A DNA stretch of 64,000 nt from Shouchella lonarensis (lineage in GTDB: Bacteria > Bacillota > Bacilli > Bacillales > Bacillaceae_D), in NCBI RefSeq assembly GCF_900096965.1, contig NZ_FMYM01000002.1, positions 1 to 64,000 on the forward strand. Reading direction: 5' to 3'. Positions 16,910-25,485 of this stretch are shown here, one piece after another. Numbering within the stretch: position 1 is the stretch's first letter; each line of letters begins with the position of its first letter. The notes under the pieces were generated by a model that saw only the letters and a program-made list of their open reading frames with translations, made no database searches and had not been told where the DNA came from. A program made the position numbers and the translations under genes.

Positions 16910-18289
16910 ATGAGTATCAATGATGCGCTGTTTTATATTGATGCTGAAGTAAGCCACGTTAATGTAATTGAGAAAGATACGGAGCGAATGTTAAGAGAAA
17001 AGGGTCTGTGGGAAAATGAGGATGCATGGACTGAAGAAGTGATGTATCAACTAGCAAGGTTTTATCCAAGGTATTCATTTGAACAGATCTTACTTTCTGT
17101 CCAGGAAATGGCGCAAAATCGTATGATACATCTTATGAATACATATGCGCTAACAGTGATCAACAGAGAACATGTTGAAGATGCCTTGGAGTATGCCGTA
17201 CAATTCCAGCAAATAGATGTGCTTGAAAGACTTCTTTTGTTACATGGAATTGGTAACGCTTTCAAATGGTGGTGTTCAACGTACAAGCTGCTTTTAGACA
17301 TTTTAAAAGGGAAACTCTCATGTGAAGAGGTCGTGCAACGATCATCTAACTTAATGAAAAAAGTGGACGAACCAGTTCTGCAATTTCGATTGATGTCTAT
17401 GTGTATCCTTGCAGAGTTTTATCGAGGTAATATTGGTGAAGCATTATCGTTCATCGAGAAATTACCCCACTTATTATTTAAACATGTAAAACCGGGGTTT
17501 GTAAGGAGTACGATAATGCACCGTGTATCCTTGATAAGGGTAATGCATGTTCTCTATGAAAAGGGAGATGTTGAACAAGCAGAGAGAGATTTATTGAAGC
17601 TTAAAAAAGAAAATATCCCCGAAATTGTACTTGCTGCTTGTTATCATCTTCTTGGAATCGCGACATTGTTTGAAGATGATGATCGTTGTATCGCTTATTT
17701 TCACAAAGCAAATTTTTATGCCTCAAATTTGGGGCTGGGTGATTACCGGAGGCGGATACTTGCGAAGTATATTCCATTTGCACGCAATGTCCGTAAAGAA
17801 AAATTTGATATTTCCGAAGGCGTTGAGGTTTTACCTGAAGAAAAGATTCACCAATATCTTGTTCGAGGAGAATTGAAGAATGCCCTTTCATTAGCTGATC
17901 AATTAAGCCGCAATGGACATAAAAACATTCTTTTAACTTTATACTGGGCAAAAGCATCACAAGATATCGAGCGCATGTTAGATGTTTATGGGCAGTTATT
18001 TGAAGAGAATCATGCGTATTTAGCACCCTACGTACAGCAAGAAATATCCCATTTGCAAAACTTAAAAGATAGTCAACTTGAGCGAGCAAAATGGGAAGCG
18101 CAGTTTTCAATTCGTGAGCTAGAGGTTTTGGATAAGATTTACCGAGGATACAGTCAGAAAGATGCCGCAGAAATGTTGTGCATAGAATTGCAAACGTTTA
18201 AGAATCATGTCACCCGTATTTTGCAGAAGTCAGGGATTCGAAGCAGTAAGGAAATAGTTTTAATGGCGAAAAAGAATAATTGGATCTAA
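16910..18289 (+). CDS. Receptor A: AimR-like TPR pheromone receptor with C-terminal LuxR-type HTH
   Basis: A 459-residue regulator. Residues about 1-395 are all-helical and TPR-like and follow the order of blocks of AimR, the arbitrium receptor of SPbeta-group phages. A mid-N-terminal block MYQL..SFEQILLSVQ..LMNTYALTV is followed by EDALEYAVQFQQIDVLERLL, an MSMCILAEFYRGN repeat, HLLGIATLF and IPFARNVRKEKFD. Residues about 398-455 are a GerE/LuxR helix-turn-helix: FSIRELEVLDKIYRGYSQKD then AAEMLCIELQTFKNHVTRIL. AimR itself has its DNA-binding domain at the N-terminus, so the domain order here differs. GGGGGG before ATG 16910 sets the start. It lies directly upstream of the bacteriocin gene, and a paralogue without the HTH lies downstream of the operon. 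It probably senses a peptide and switches bacteriocin expression. Similarity to AimR was judged by eye; Rap/PlcR-type receptors are alternatives. Confidence 0.65.
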   Translation: MSINDALFYIDAEVSHVNVIEKDTERMLREKGLWENEDAWTEEVMYQLARFYPRYSFEQILLSVQEMAQNRMIHLMNTYALTVINREHVEDALEYAVQFQQIDVLERLLLLHGIGNAFKWWCSTYKLLLDILKGKLSCEEVVQRSSNLMKKVDEPVLQFRLMSMCILAEFYRGNIGEALSFIEKLPHLLFKHVKPGFVRSTIMHRVSLIRVMHVLYEKGDVEQAERDLLKLKKENIPEIVLAACYHLLGIATLFEDDDRCIAYFHKANFYASNLGLGDYRRRILAKYIPFARNVRKEKFDISEGVEVLPEEKIHQYLVRGELKNALSLADQLSRNGHKNILLTLYWAKASQDIERMLDVYGQLFEENHAYLAPYVQQEISHLQNLKDSQLERAKWEAQFSIRELEVLDKIYRGYSQKDAAEMLCIELQTFKNHVTRILQKSGIRSSKEIVLMAKKNNWI

Positions 18290-18332
18290 GAGAGGGCTCT
18301 TCTTAAAGAAATAGGTACTAATAAAGTGAGGA

Positions 18333-18361
18333 CTTACGGAGGATGAAACCGCTGTTATAAT
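18333..18361 (+). promoter_or_regulatory. Bacteriocin promoter with perfect -10 and poor -35
   Basis: TATAAT at 18356-18361 has CTTACG at the -35 position, far from TTGACA. Such a promoter would need an activator, fitting control by receptor A. Confidence 0.5.
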
Positions 18362-18402
18362 TTGTACTAGAGGGAGAAAGCATTCCCGGGAGAGGGTGAT
18401 AA

Positions 18403-18564
18403 ATGATGATGCAATTAGCTGCTGTTTTAGGTATCAGTAATGGTGCTGCTGGGGCTCTTCTTATAGCTGGTGTAGCTGCAGTTGCCGTAGTTTCTCCAAT
18501 GGCGGCCGCTCAAGTAGCATGGCGCCTTGCGTCTATGGGCTTTACAGCAACAAGGCTGTGGTAG
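18403..18564 (+). CDS. Short circular-bacteriocin-like precursor peptide
   Basis: A 53-residue peptide that begins MMMQ-LAAVLGISNGAAG, is almost wholly hydrophobic (GALLIAGVAAVAVVSPMAAA) and ends GFTATRLW. LAxxLGIS..AA at the start and a terminal Trp are found in subgroup I circular bacteriocins such as amylocyclicin (LASTLGISTAAA...AAAW). In these, a short leader is removed and the new N-terminal Leu is joined to the C-terminal aromatic residue. If MMMQ is the leader, the ring would have 49 residues and only two positive charges; known members have about 58-70 residues and more lysines. GAGAGGGTGAT precedes the three possible ATGs. The downstream DUF95, ABC, HlyD and MacB-type genes support the call. 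It could instead be a leaderless or other small hydrophobic bacteriocin. Confidence 0.65.
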   Translation: MMMQLAAVLGISNGAAGALLIAGVAAVAVVSPMAAAQVAWRLASMGFTATRLW

Positions 18565-18582
18565 TCTTTTTAGCTATTAAAT

Positions 18583-18635
18583 AGGAGGACTATCAGCAGC
18601 AGTGGTTGAGCCTGCTTGCCGCTGATAGTTCTCTT
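18583..18635 (+). terminator. Hairpin after the bacteriocin gene, attenuator or mRNA stabiliser
   Basis: The stem runs from AGGAGGACTATCAGC to GCTGATAGTTCTCTT (about 16-18 bp with a few G-U pairs and one mismatch) with a 17-base loop. No run of T follows, so partial termination or 3' protection of the short bacteriocin mRNA is likely rather than a full stop. Confidence 0.55.
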
Positions 18636-18792
18636 AATCAGTAATTTTAACACAGCGATTTATGGGCATGCAAGTTTAAGCAAAGCGATCATGATAACCC
18701 GTCTTTTTAATGGTTGTTGTGAGGGTTTAAGTAATGGGAAGGTCATTCTGTTATGTTCGTTTTCTAATCTCAATTCCTGAAGAGGTGTTCTT

Positions 18793-20739
18793 ATGTTATT
18801 GCATCAACTGAAGACTTGGATGTATTGGAAAGCGAAGGTACGATTGTTGCATTTGTGGTCTAATTTTAAATTGTTTCAAGTAGATAATCCCTACATTATC
18901 CCGCTGATTTCAATGATTGGTCCACTGATTGGTATTGTATTGATGTTTGTTTTCGGTTTCGGGGTTGCGTATTTGTATCACATGTTTATATCAGACTCGT
19001 CCTATCATTTGTGGCAATTTATTTTTTTATTGGCATTATGGGAGAGTGTGACCAGAGGACTACAAAATGGTCGCTGGATTTCAAGTACAGATGAAGAACG
19101 TTGGTTACTTGCGTGCACACCGTTTACAACCATAAAATATTTGTTATTTCTATGGTTTGATGAGGAAGTGTGGCAGAATAAATCGAAGTTCTTATCATCG
19201 TTGGCAGGGTTGATGGGCATTTACATTGTATTCCCAGTAAATGTGCTTTATTTGTTCATCGGATTAATAATGTTAAATGCGTTGACAATGGCCATTGCTT
19301 TTATGGTTACGCTCATTCAATACTACATCATTCGCAAAAGTGTATTTCTAAAGGGAAGGGGAATTGTTCATAATATACTTCTCCCTCTTGTTTCAGTTGG
19401 TATCATTCTGTTGTTAGTTAAGTTGTTTACGCCATGGATGATGACGTTCCCAGTAGGAATTGACGGGCATTTTGTTACCTCATATTTAGGTTGGTTGTCC
19501 TCTATCACCATACCCTTAGGGGCATTATTTGAGCAGCTTATAAGTTTTGTGGATCACCCTTGGCTTCCTCATAGCTTGTTTGCGCAGTATTTATTAAATG
19601 GGGATAATATGATTTTTGTTTATTTCCCTATATACGTAGGTGTCTTGGTGTTTTTGAGTGTATTACTCTGTGTAATGATTGCGCGTAAAGATCATGTGAT
19701 TGAAGGAAAAACTTCTCTCTTGGACAAGTGTTTGCTAAATGCGTTTGTGCACATGGATCGTATTATTTTTGCTAAAAAGTCTATTGTCCGTCATGTCCAT
19801 GTAAAGTATATGCTCGTTTCTTTGTTTCAGAATTACTTAACAAAAAGGCACCTGTTTGTCATTTTTGGAGAAAGACTTTGGGTATACGCTGTTTTGTATG
19901 TTGGATTTATATACTATCTCCCTGATCAATGGCGTGCTCATTTTATTTTGCCAGTGGTATTTCTCATTGTTGTGACATATCCTATTTACTTTTTGTGGGG
20001 TGTGTATACGAAGTTGAGGATAAGATTGGCTTTTGATAGCGAAGGATCAGCGCTGCAAATGTTGATGGCGTACAATGGTTCGCCACAATATATGTATATG
20101 CTCAAGACGAGGGTGCTAAGTTTAGTTGCCTTTCCAGGTTATTTTCTTGTATCTCTCCTTACCCTTATTCTTTTACCAGTCCCATGGTATTTGGTGATCA
20201 TTGCGATGCTTTTATCAGTGCTGGTTTTTGTCATTGTATCTAGGTTCGTGTTGTTGTCATCTTTTCTCGTTCCTCACTACGAGTTTTTTAATAAACAACA
20301 AATTGGCGAGTACCCAGATCAACGCCAAATGATGAGAATGATTCGTTCATTTTCTATGTTGTTGTTATCGCCCGTATTGCCGATGTTAATGTACATCACA
20401 GGGGAAATTGACGTTAGTGAGTTTGTTATGACATCTATTTCCTGGATCCTGATTGGCCTAGCATTTATGTATGTGCTTTTATTGAAGGTGTATCGTACAC
20501 GGACGAAATCTTTTGATGTTGAAGAGATTAGTATTGGACGTGCACGTCATGTGGATGCTTCGTTTTGGAAAAGAAAGGGGCTCCTTATAGCCGTGTCGAT
20601 AGTCGTACATTTAGCGACAATATTTTTCGGCTTGTCTGGAGAGTTTTTAATTGCGGGGATCGTATATATTGTTCCATCCATCGTGATTAATGTTAGTTTA
20701 ATTACTTCCTTTCGTAGGAAGTTAGCATCATCGATATGA
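18793..20739 (+). CDS. Large membrane protein of the bacteriocin operon (As-48B-like role)
   Basis: A 648-residue protein with many membrane segments (about 14-16) and no recognisable enzyme motif. Circular bacteriocin clusters (for example as-48, ubl, acn) carry one large multi-span protein of about 550-650 residues just after the structural gene. It is required for maturation or production, and this gene has that place and size. AGAGGTG lies before the ATG. Codon use and AT content are like those of the rest of the operon. By sequence I can only say that it is a polytopic membrane protein; the role comes from context. Confidence 0.55.
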   Translation: MLLHQLKTWMYWKAKVRLLHLWSNFKLFQVDNPYIIPLISMIGPLIGIVLMFVFGFGVAYLYHMFISDSSYHLWQFIFLLALWESVTRGLQNGRWISSTDEERWLLACTPFTTIKYLLFLWFDEEVWQNKSKFLSSLAGLMGIYIVFPVNVLYLFIGLIMLNALTMAIAFMVTLIQYYIIRKSVFLKGRGIVHNILLPLVSVGIILLLVKLFTPWMMTFPVGIDGHFVTSYLGWLSSITIPLGALFEQLISFVDHPWLPHSLFAQYLLNGDNMIFVYFPIYVGVLVFLSVLLCVMIARKDHVIEGKTSLLDKCLLNAFVHMDRIIFAKKSIVRHVHVKYMLVSLFQNYLTKRHLFVIFGERLWVYAVLYVGFIYYLPDQWRAHFILPVVFLIVVTYPIYFLWGVYTKLRIRLAFDSEGSALQMLMAYNGSPQYMYMLKTRVLSLVAFPGYFLVSLLTLILLPVPWYLVIIAMLLSVLVFVIVSRFVLLSSFLVPHYEFFNKQQIGEYPDQRQMMRMIRSFSMLLLSPVLPMLMYITGEIDVSEFVMTSISWILIGLAFMYVLLLKVYRTRTKSFDVEEISIGRARHVDASFWKRKGLLIAVSIVVHLATIFFGLSGEFLIAGIVYIVPSIVINVSLITSFRRKLASSI

Positions 20740-20789
20740 TTAGGGTATGCGTAAAAGCATGTTGATTGAACGTAAAATGGAGGGATCAC

Positions 20790-21500
20790 ATGAATACGGA
20801 AAAGCAACAAAGTGAAATGAAAGTGGACTTACAGGAGATGAATCCGTTTATTGTAAGTAATAAAAAACCGAATAAATCAATCCTGACAAGAATGGCTGTA
20901 TATGCTATTGTTATGTGCGTATTAAGTGTCATTGTGAGTATTCGTGTTCCAATTGACCAACTGTTTTCCAACCTTCCATTGACGGATGTAGGTGAAGGAA
21001 AAGAGCTTTTTGAACAATTGGATGCTGTGAGTCAGGACGAACGCATGCAAAGGTTTATCACTGTATCGCAGGGATTACTCTCTTTTTTCTCCCCAATATT
21101 TGTGATTTTATTGACAGCTGTAGGATTAAAAATTTTTACTTTGATCTTTCGAAAGTTGTTTAAAACGTCTTTCAAGATGCAACAGCTACTTGTGGTGGCA
21201 ACAGTGTCGTATGCAGTTGTCTTTATTTCTAATGTATTAAGATCATCCTTTTCCATATTCTCAGGAGAGTTTTTGATGTATTCCCTAGGTTCACTGGCTC
21301 ATTATGTTGAAAGTCTCCAATTAGTCGCTTTTCCTCTGAATGTAGTTGGTAATATTGACTTCTTCATGTTGCTGTTCTGTGGTTTACTGGGTTGGGGGTT
21401 ACATACGTTCTCTAAAGCGCGACTAAAGAGTGCAGTGATGTCTGTTCTGGCAGTCTATCTCATGGGTATTATTGCATTTTCATTTTTACTTGGTAATTGA
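20790..21500 (+). CDS. Yip1-like membrane protein of the bacteriocin operon
   Basis: About 236 residues with a polar N-terminus (about 45 residues) and five membrane segments. The middle LFSFFSPIFVILLTAVGLKIF and MQQLLVVATVSYAVV resemble Yip1-type proteins. GGAGGG before ATG 20790 sets the start; the frame opens earlier at 20766. Its role is unknown; immunity or assembly is possible from the neighbours. It lies between the large membrane protein and the DUF95 gene in one transcript. Confidence 0.6.
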   Translation: MNTEKQQSEMKVDLQEMNPFIVSNKKPNKSILTRMAVYAIVMCVLSVIVSIRVPIDQLFSNLPLTDVGEGKELFEQLDAVSQDERMQRFITVSQGLLSFFSPIFVILLTAVGLKIFTLIFRKLFKTSFKMQQLLVVATVSYAVVFISNVLRSSFSIFSGEFLMYSLGSLAHYVESLQLVAFPLNVVGNIDFFMLLFCGLLGWGLHTFSKARLKSAVMSVLAVYLMGIIAFSFLLGN

Positions 21501-21534
21501 TGGAGTGATATTCAGGAAAAGAGGGGGTGTAATC

Positions 21535-22038
21535 TTGATCTATTTTTGGAGAAAGTATGTACTTCTTGCTAGCAGTATTTTTTGTATATTTGTCCTTATT
21601 GGAGGGGCATTAGAGTATTTTATCTTTTATGACGCCTCATACCCTGCAGAAGCAATGATTGATGGGGAAACAAAATGGTATGAGGTATTTATGAATAACT
21701 TGATCGTCATTCTTTTCATGGTGCTCGGGATTTTCTTGTTCGGGACAATTACCTTCTTACTATTAGCCTTTAATGGGTGGATAGTGGGGATGGCATTGGT
21801 TTCATCTTATAGTGAGGGAGCATCTGTTGTTGAAATAGTGGGTGCAATCGTACCGCATGGTATTTTTGAAGTACCAGCAATAATTGCGGCTGCTGCTATA
21901 GGTTTTGTTGGTTTCAAATTTTATGATCAAATGAGGAACAAACAGTTGTATAAATACACAGGATTCATGTTGGCGGTTGCGGTACTGTTATTGTTTGCTG
22001 CTAGTATTGTAGAAACAATGGTCACTTCTTCATTATAA
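21535..22038 (+). CDS. SpoIIM/DUF95-family membrane protein (As-48C-like)
   Basis: About 167 residues starting at TTG 21535, with AGAGGGGGTG upstream. It has four to five membrane segments and the family signature FNGWIVGMALVSSY followed by VPHGIFEVPAIIAAAAIGF. SpoIIM/DUF95 proteins are a constant part of circular bacteriocin clusters, where they act with an ATPase in secretion and self-protection. The ATPase gene follows after 20 bases. Confidence 0.8.
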   Translation: MIYFWRKYVLLASSIFCIFVLIGGALEYFIFYDASYPAEAMIDGETKWYEVFMNNLIVILFMVLGIFLFGTITFLLLAFNGWIVGMALVSSYSEGASVVEIVGAIVPHGIFEVPAIIAAAAIGFVGFKFYDQMRNKQLYKYTGFMLAVAVLLLFAASIVETMVTSSL

Positions 22039-22058
22039 AAAATGCGAGGTGTGTTGAT

Positions 22059-22784
22059 ATGCTTTCGGTCGAGAATGTATTTAAAACGATAGAAGAAAAG
22101 TCGATCATCCATGATCTTTGTTTAAATATACAAGCAGGGGACAACGTGGCTTTAATCGGACCAAATGGTGCGGGAAAAACAACAACAATGAAAATGATTA
22201 TGGGATTACTTAGTATGGACAAAGGTCGCATTACAATGGACGGTTTTTCTGTGAGAAATCAGCGCAAGCAGTATCTGAACTTGGTTGGTTATGTTCCTGA
22301 TGAGCCGTTCTTTTATGAGGAATTAAAAGGAGAAGAGTTTCTCAGATTCACAGCAGACCTTTGGGGTGAAGAATTATATGTTGATAATGAAAACTTAATT
22401 AATGAGACGATTGACTCACTTGATATGAGGCGTTTTCTTGGAGAAAAGATTCACACGTATTCTCTGGGAATGAAAAAGAAATTGTCTCTACTAATTGCAT
22501 TAATACATCAACCAAAACTTCTTGTAATGGATGAGCCATTCAATGGTTTAGACCCGATGACTGTTTATGCTATAAAGGATTATATGAAACGGTATGTGAA
22601 TAAGGGAAATGCGGTGCTGATATCGACACATATGTTAGATGCAGCAGAACATTTCTGTACACATGTGGCAATATTGAAAGATGGACATCTGCTCAGTTAT
22701 CAAAAAACAAAAAATATCAAGAAGCAAGGTTCTGAAACTCTCGAGGCTTACTTCGTTAATCTTGTGAAGGAAAATGAGAAATAA
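22059..22784 (+). CDS. ABC transporter ATP-binding protein of the bacteriocin operon
   Basis: A 241-residue ABC ATPase. Walker A is GPNGAGKTT, the signature is YSLGMKKKLSL (a SLGMKKKL variant typical of ABC-2 drug/bacteriocin exporters), Walker B is LLVMDEP, the D-loop is FNGLDP and the H-loop lies in ISTHM. It follows the DUF95 gene and precedes the HlyD-like gene. It is the only ATPase in the operon, so it may power both the DUF95-type secretion/immunity unit and the MacB-like exporter. Confidence 0.88.
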   Translation: MLSVENVFKTIEEKSIIHDLCLNIQAGDNVALIGPNGAGKTTTMKMIMGLLSMDKGRITMDGFSVRNQRKQYLNLVGYVPDEPFFYEELKGEEFLRFTADLWGEELYVDNENLINETIDSLDMRRFLGEKIHTYSLGMKKKLSLLIALIHQPKLLVMDEPFNGLDPMTVYAIKDYMKRYVNKGNAVLISTHMLDAAEHFCTHVAILKDGHLLSYQKTKNIKKQGSETLEAYFVNLVKENEK

Positions 22785-22820
22785 GCTGATATGGTGAGCA
22801 TCAATGATGAGGTGGCTTCT

Positions 22821-23927
22821 ATGTTTAGCAAGAAAAGAATCATGATTATGTGTGGGCTGTTATTTCTCGTTGTTATTCTAAGTGTGAATATAAAAATGTT
22901 GTTGAGTAACACAGAAGTCAATGTTGAGGTAACATCTGTAGAAAACAGAAAAATTGAATCTAAAGTCGTTGTTCCGGGTGTTCTAGAGTATATGAACATA
23001 CAGAATGTATATTATTCTGCAGAAAAAGGCGAGATCACAGAAATGTTTGTGAGTGAAGGACAAACGATAGATGAGGGAAGCCCGTTATTAACTTATGACA
23101 TTAGCGATTTAGAGTCAGAAAAACAGAACGCACTTTTATCTATTCGCGCGTTAAATCTCCAAATAGAAAATCTTAATCGACAAGATGATCTATTACATGA
23201 AAAAGAGCGAGAGATTGCAAAAGACATTGGAGAACAAGAAGCTGCCAAATCAATTAGGGAAGAACATGAGCAAATAACATTAGAAAAGAAGCTCAAGGAA
23301 ATGGAGTTAGAAAAGGCAAACTCTGAGCTGGAGAACACGAAAAATAAAATCAATCGTCGCAGCATTAAGAGTGAACTGTCAGGGAAAGTAGTTGCAGTGA
23401 ATGAACATGTAAACTCTTCAGAGGTGCCGACTGTAACAGTTGCTGCTGATCAAGATTTTGTTATACGCGGTGTAATTTCTGAATTTGATGTCTTGAATGT
23501 AGAGGTTGGGCAGACTGTTCGTATTTCAACAGATATTGTAGAAGATCAATCATGGAAGGGATCAGTTCAACGTATATCGCGAATACCAAATAAAAATTCT
23601 GAAACTGGGGCAATTGAGTACCCAATAGAAATTACGATGGAGAACCAAGATGATCATTTGATTTCTGGACTTCAAATGAATATGGAGATAGTGACTTCGG
23701 GAGAGGAAAAGATACCCTCTATTCATTCAGATGCAATACATCATGAAGAAGGACAGTACTTTGTATATGTTTATAATGAAGAAGGATTTGCGGAAAAGGA
23801 AGAAATTGAAGTAGGCATCATAGACGGTCAATATGTAGAAGTTTTAAAGGGGATTACAGAAGACCACTTGATTATAATAAAAAGTGACGAGGAACTGTAT
23901 GATGGAGCGGAAGTGGTCATACAGTGA
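22821..23927 (+). CDS. HlyD/MFP-type adaptor protein (As-48F-like)
   Basis: About 368 residues with one N-terminal membrane anchor (IMIMCGLLFLVVILSVNIKM). A half-lipoyl-like strand VVVPGVLEYMNIQN follows, then a coiled-coil hairpin (about residues 95-185, rich in E, K and L), a beta-barrel region and a C-terminal strand domain. This is the layout of membrane fusion proteins that work with MacB-type permeases. GAGGTGG precedes ATG 22821; an upstream ATG at 22791 is open. In Gram-positive cells such proteins sit outside the membrane and assist peptide export or immunity. Confidence 0.82.
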   Translation: MFSKKRIMIMCGLLFLVVILSVNIKMLLSNTEVNVEVTSVENRKIESKVVVPGVLEYMNIQNVYYSAEKGEITEMFVSEGQTIDEGSPLLTYDISDLESEKQNALLSIRALNLQIENLNRQDDLLHEKEREIAKDIGEQEAAKSIREEHEQITLEKKLKEMELEKANSELENTKNKINRRSIKSELSGKVVAVNEHVNSSEVPTVTVAADQDFVIRGVISEFDVLNVEVGQTVRISTDIVEDQSWKGSVQRISRIPNKNSETGAIEYPIEITMENQDDHLISGLQMNMEIVTSGEEKIPSIHSDAIHHEEGQYFVYVYNEEGFAEKEEIEVGIIDGQYVEVLKGITEDHLIIIKSDEELYDGAEVVIQ

Positions 23928-23944
23928 ATGTTGGAGGGGTATAA

Positions 23945-25135
23945 ATGAATATGTTAGAGAATTTTACCATGGCATTTACATCCCTTCTAGCGCATAAAAT
24001 GCGGTCGGTATTGACGATGATTGGGATCGTGATAGGAATATCTTCGGTGATTGCGATTATAGCCATTGGTAATGTCGGGGAACAATCCTTGAAAAGTCAA
24101 TTTGCAGGATCGGAGAATACGATTGAAATTATTTATGAACCAACCGAGGAGGAACTGGCAAGGAATCCAAATATATTGAATGAGCCTGCTTTTCGTTCAG
24201 AAGATGTTTCCATGATACAAGATATACCCGAGGTAACAAGTGTACAATTATCAACAACAGATCAGGGACAGATTCGCTTTAAAAATGAAGAAACAAACAC
24301 ACAAATAACATCTATTAATCAAGACTATATAGACGAAAAGGAACTTTCTCTCGTTGAAGGAAGAAAATTCACTCCAGCAGACTTTTTAGGAGCTAGCAGG
24401 GTTGTGATGTTATCGAAAAATCTTGCTGATGAACTATTTGAAACAGCAGAGCCATTGGGGCATTTGGTCAGAGTAAATCAGGTGCCCCTTGAAGTAATTG
24501 GTGTGTTCAATGAAGATCAATTGATTTTTAATTTGAGTACAGAGAAAGTTTATGTTCCTAATAAGACTTGGGAATCTATTACCGGGAATCATGAAATAGG
24601 AGAAATCACCTTGCGTACTGCTAATCTAAATAATCTAGAAGTGGCAGGACAAAAAGCATTGAAATTGTTGAATGATAAATATGACACTGATTCTTACGCG
24701 GTGTTTAACATGGATATGATTGTTGAAAGTATAGGAGCAGTCACCACCATCATGACACTTATTATTGCTAGTGTTGCTGGAATATCTTTACTGGTGGGAG
24801 GGATCGGTATTATGAATATTATGTTGGTTTCTGTAACCGAGCGGACGAGGGAAATAGGGATAAGAAAATCATTAGGAGCTACAAGGAATCAGATCATGGT
24901 ACAGTTTCTTGTAGAATCAGCGACGTTATCGGCGGCTGGAGGGATATTAGGAATTGTATTAGGATACAGTGCTGTGTTCATTGTTCTTCTTATTACAGGA
25001 TGGGAAGCGTCTGTTCCTGTTTTTATTGCGTTAGTAGGTTTATTATTTTCGGTATTTATTGGAGTTTTATTTGGGGTGCTCCCTGCTAGCAGGGCAGCGA
25101 AGCTCGATCCTTGTGAGGCGTTGAGGTATGAATAA
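23945..25135 (+). CDS. MacB/FtsX-type ABC permease (As-48H-like)
   Basis: A 396-residue permease with one N-terminal membrane segment (MRSVLTMIGIVIGISSVIAI), a large extracellular MacB_PCD domain and three C-terminal segments. The family signature VTERTREIGIRKSLGATRNQ and the ending ASRAAKLDPCEALRYE are present. GGAGGGG precedes the ATG. It ends the operon and is followed by a very strong hairpin. It would pair with the adaptor encoded just upstream; no dedicated MacB-type ATPase is present. Confidence 0.88.
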   Translation: MNMLENFTMAFTSLLAHKMRSVLTMIGIVIGISSVIAIIAIGNVGEQSLKSQFAGSENTIEIIYEPTEEELARNPNILNEPAFRSEDVSMIQDIPEVTSVQLSTTDQGQIRFKNEETNTQITSINQDYIDEKELSLVEGRKFTPADFLGASRVVMLSKNLADELFETAEPLGHLVRVNQVPLEVIGVFNEDQLIFNLSTEKVYVPNKTWESITGNHEIGEITLRTANLNNLEVAGQKALKLLNDKYDTDSYAVFNMDMIVESIGAVTTIMTLIIASVAGISLLVGGIGIMNIMLVSVTERTREIGIRKSLGATRNQIMVQFLVESATLSAAGGILGIVLGYSAVFIVLLITGWEASVPVFIALVGLLFSVFIGVLFGVLPASRAAKLDPCEALRYE

Positions 25136-25168
25136 ATGAATTACATAAGTCACAGTGACGTCAAAATA

Positions 25169-25235
25169 ACATACTAACATTAGTAGTACAGACCAAGGCC
25201 ATGGTTTGTGCTATTAATGTTAGTATGTTTTTGTT
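25169..25235 (+). terminator. Very long-stem terminator of the bacteriocin operon
   Basis: The arms 25169-25195 and 25202-25228 form a 27-bp stem with a six-base loop, followed by TTTTTG. The only three non-Watson-Crick positions are G-U pairs in RNA. Confidence 0.85.
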
Positions 25236-25485
25236 ATTTAGGATCGAGTGGCTCATACTACTCGTATAATTAAAGTTATTCACAAGATAAAAGTTGTATG
25301 TCTGTATTTAAATTGCACACGAACGGATCTACAACAGTCGCTACAATATGATCTATTTAGTCATTGATTTTATAATGAATGTAATAAATTGTCGTACGAT
25401 AATTTAAAAATAAAGCAGGAAAAGAAACTTTTCGATCGAAATGTTTTGTAAGAGAAATACTGAGAAAGCAAGGGGGGTAAAGTAA
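25236..25485 (+). promoter_or_regulatory. Leader and promoter region of receptor B
   Basis: This AT-rich 250-base gap has no gene. TATAAT at 25371-25376 is a good -10 without a matching -35, as at the bacteriocin promoter. I found no clear inverted repeat shared with the bacteriocin promoter by eye. Confidence 0.4.

Noticed and set aside
18345-18360. Five-codon frame ATGAAACCGCTGTTATAA after GGAGG as a pheromone gene of receptor A
   Set aside because: Too short to be exported, and it overlaps the bacteriocin -10 box; chance is more likely.
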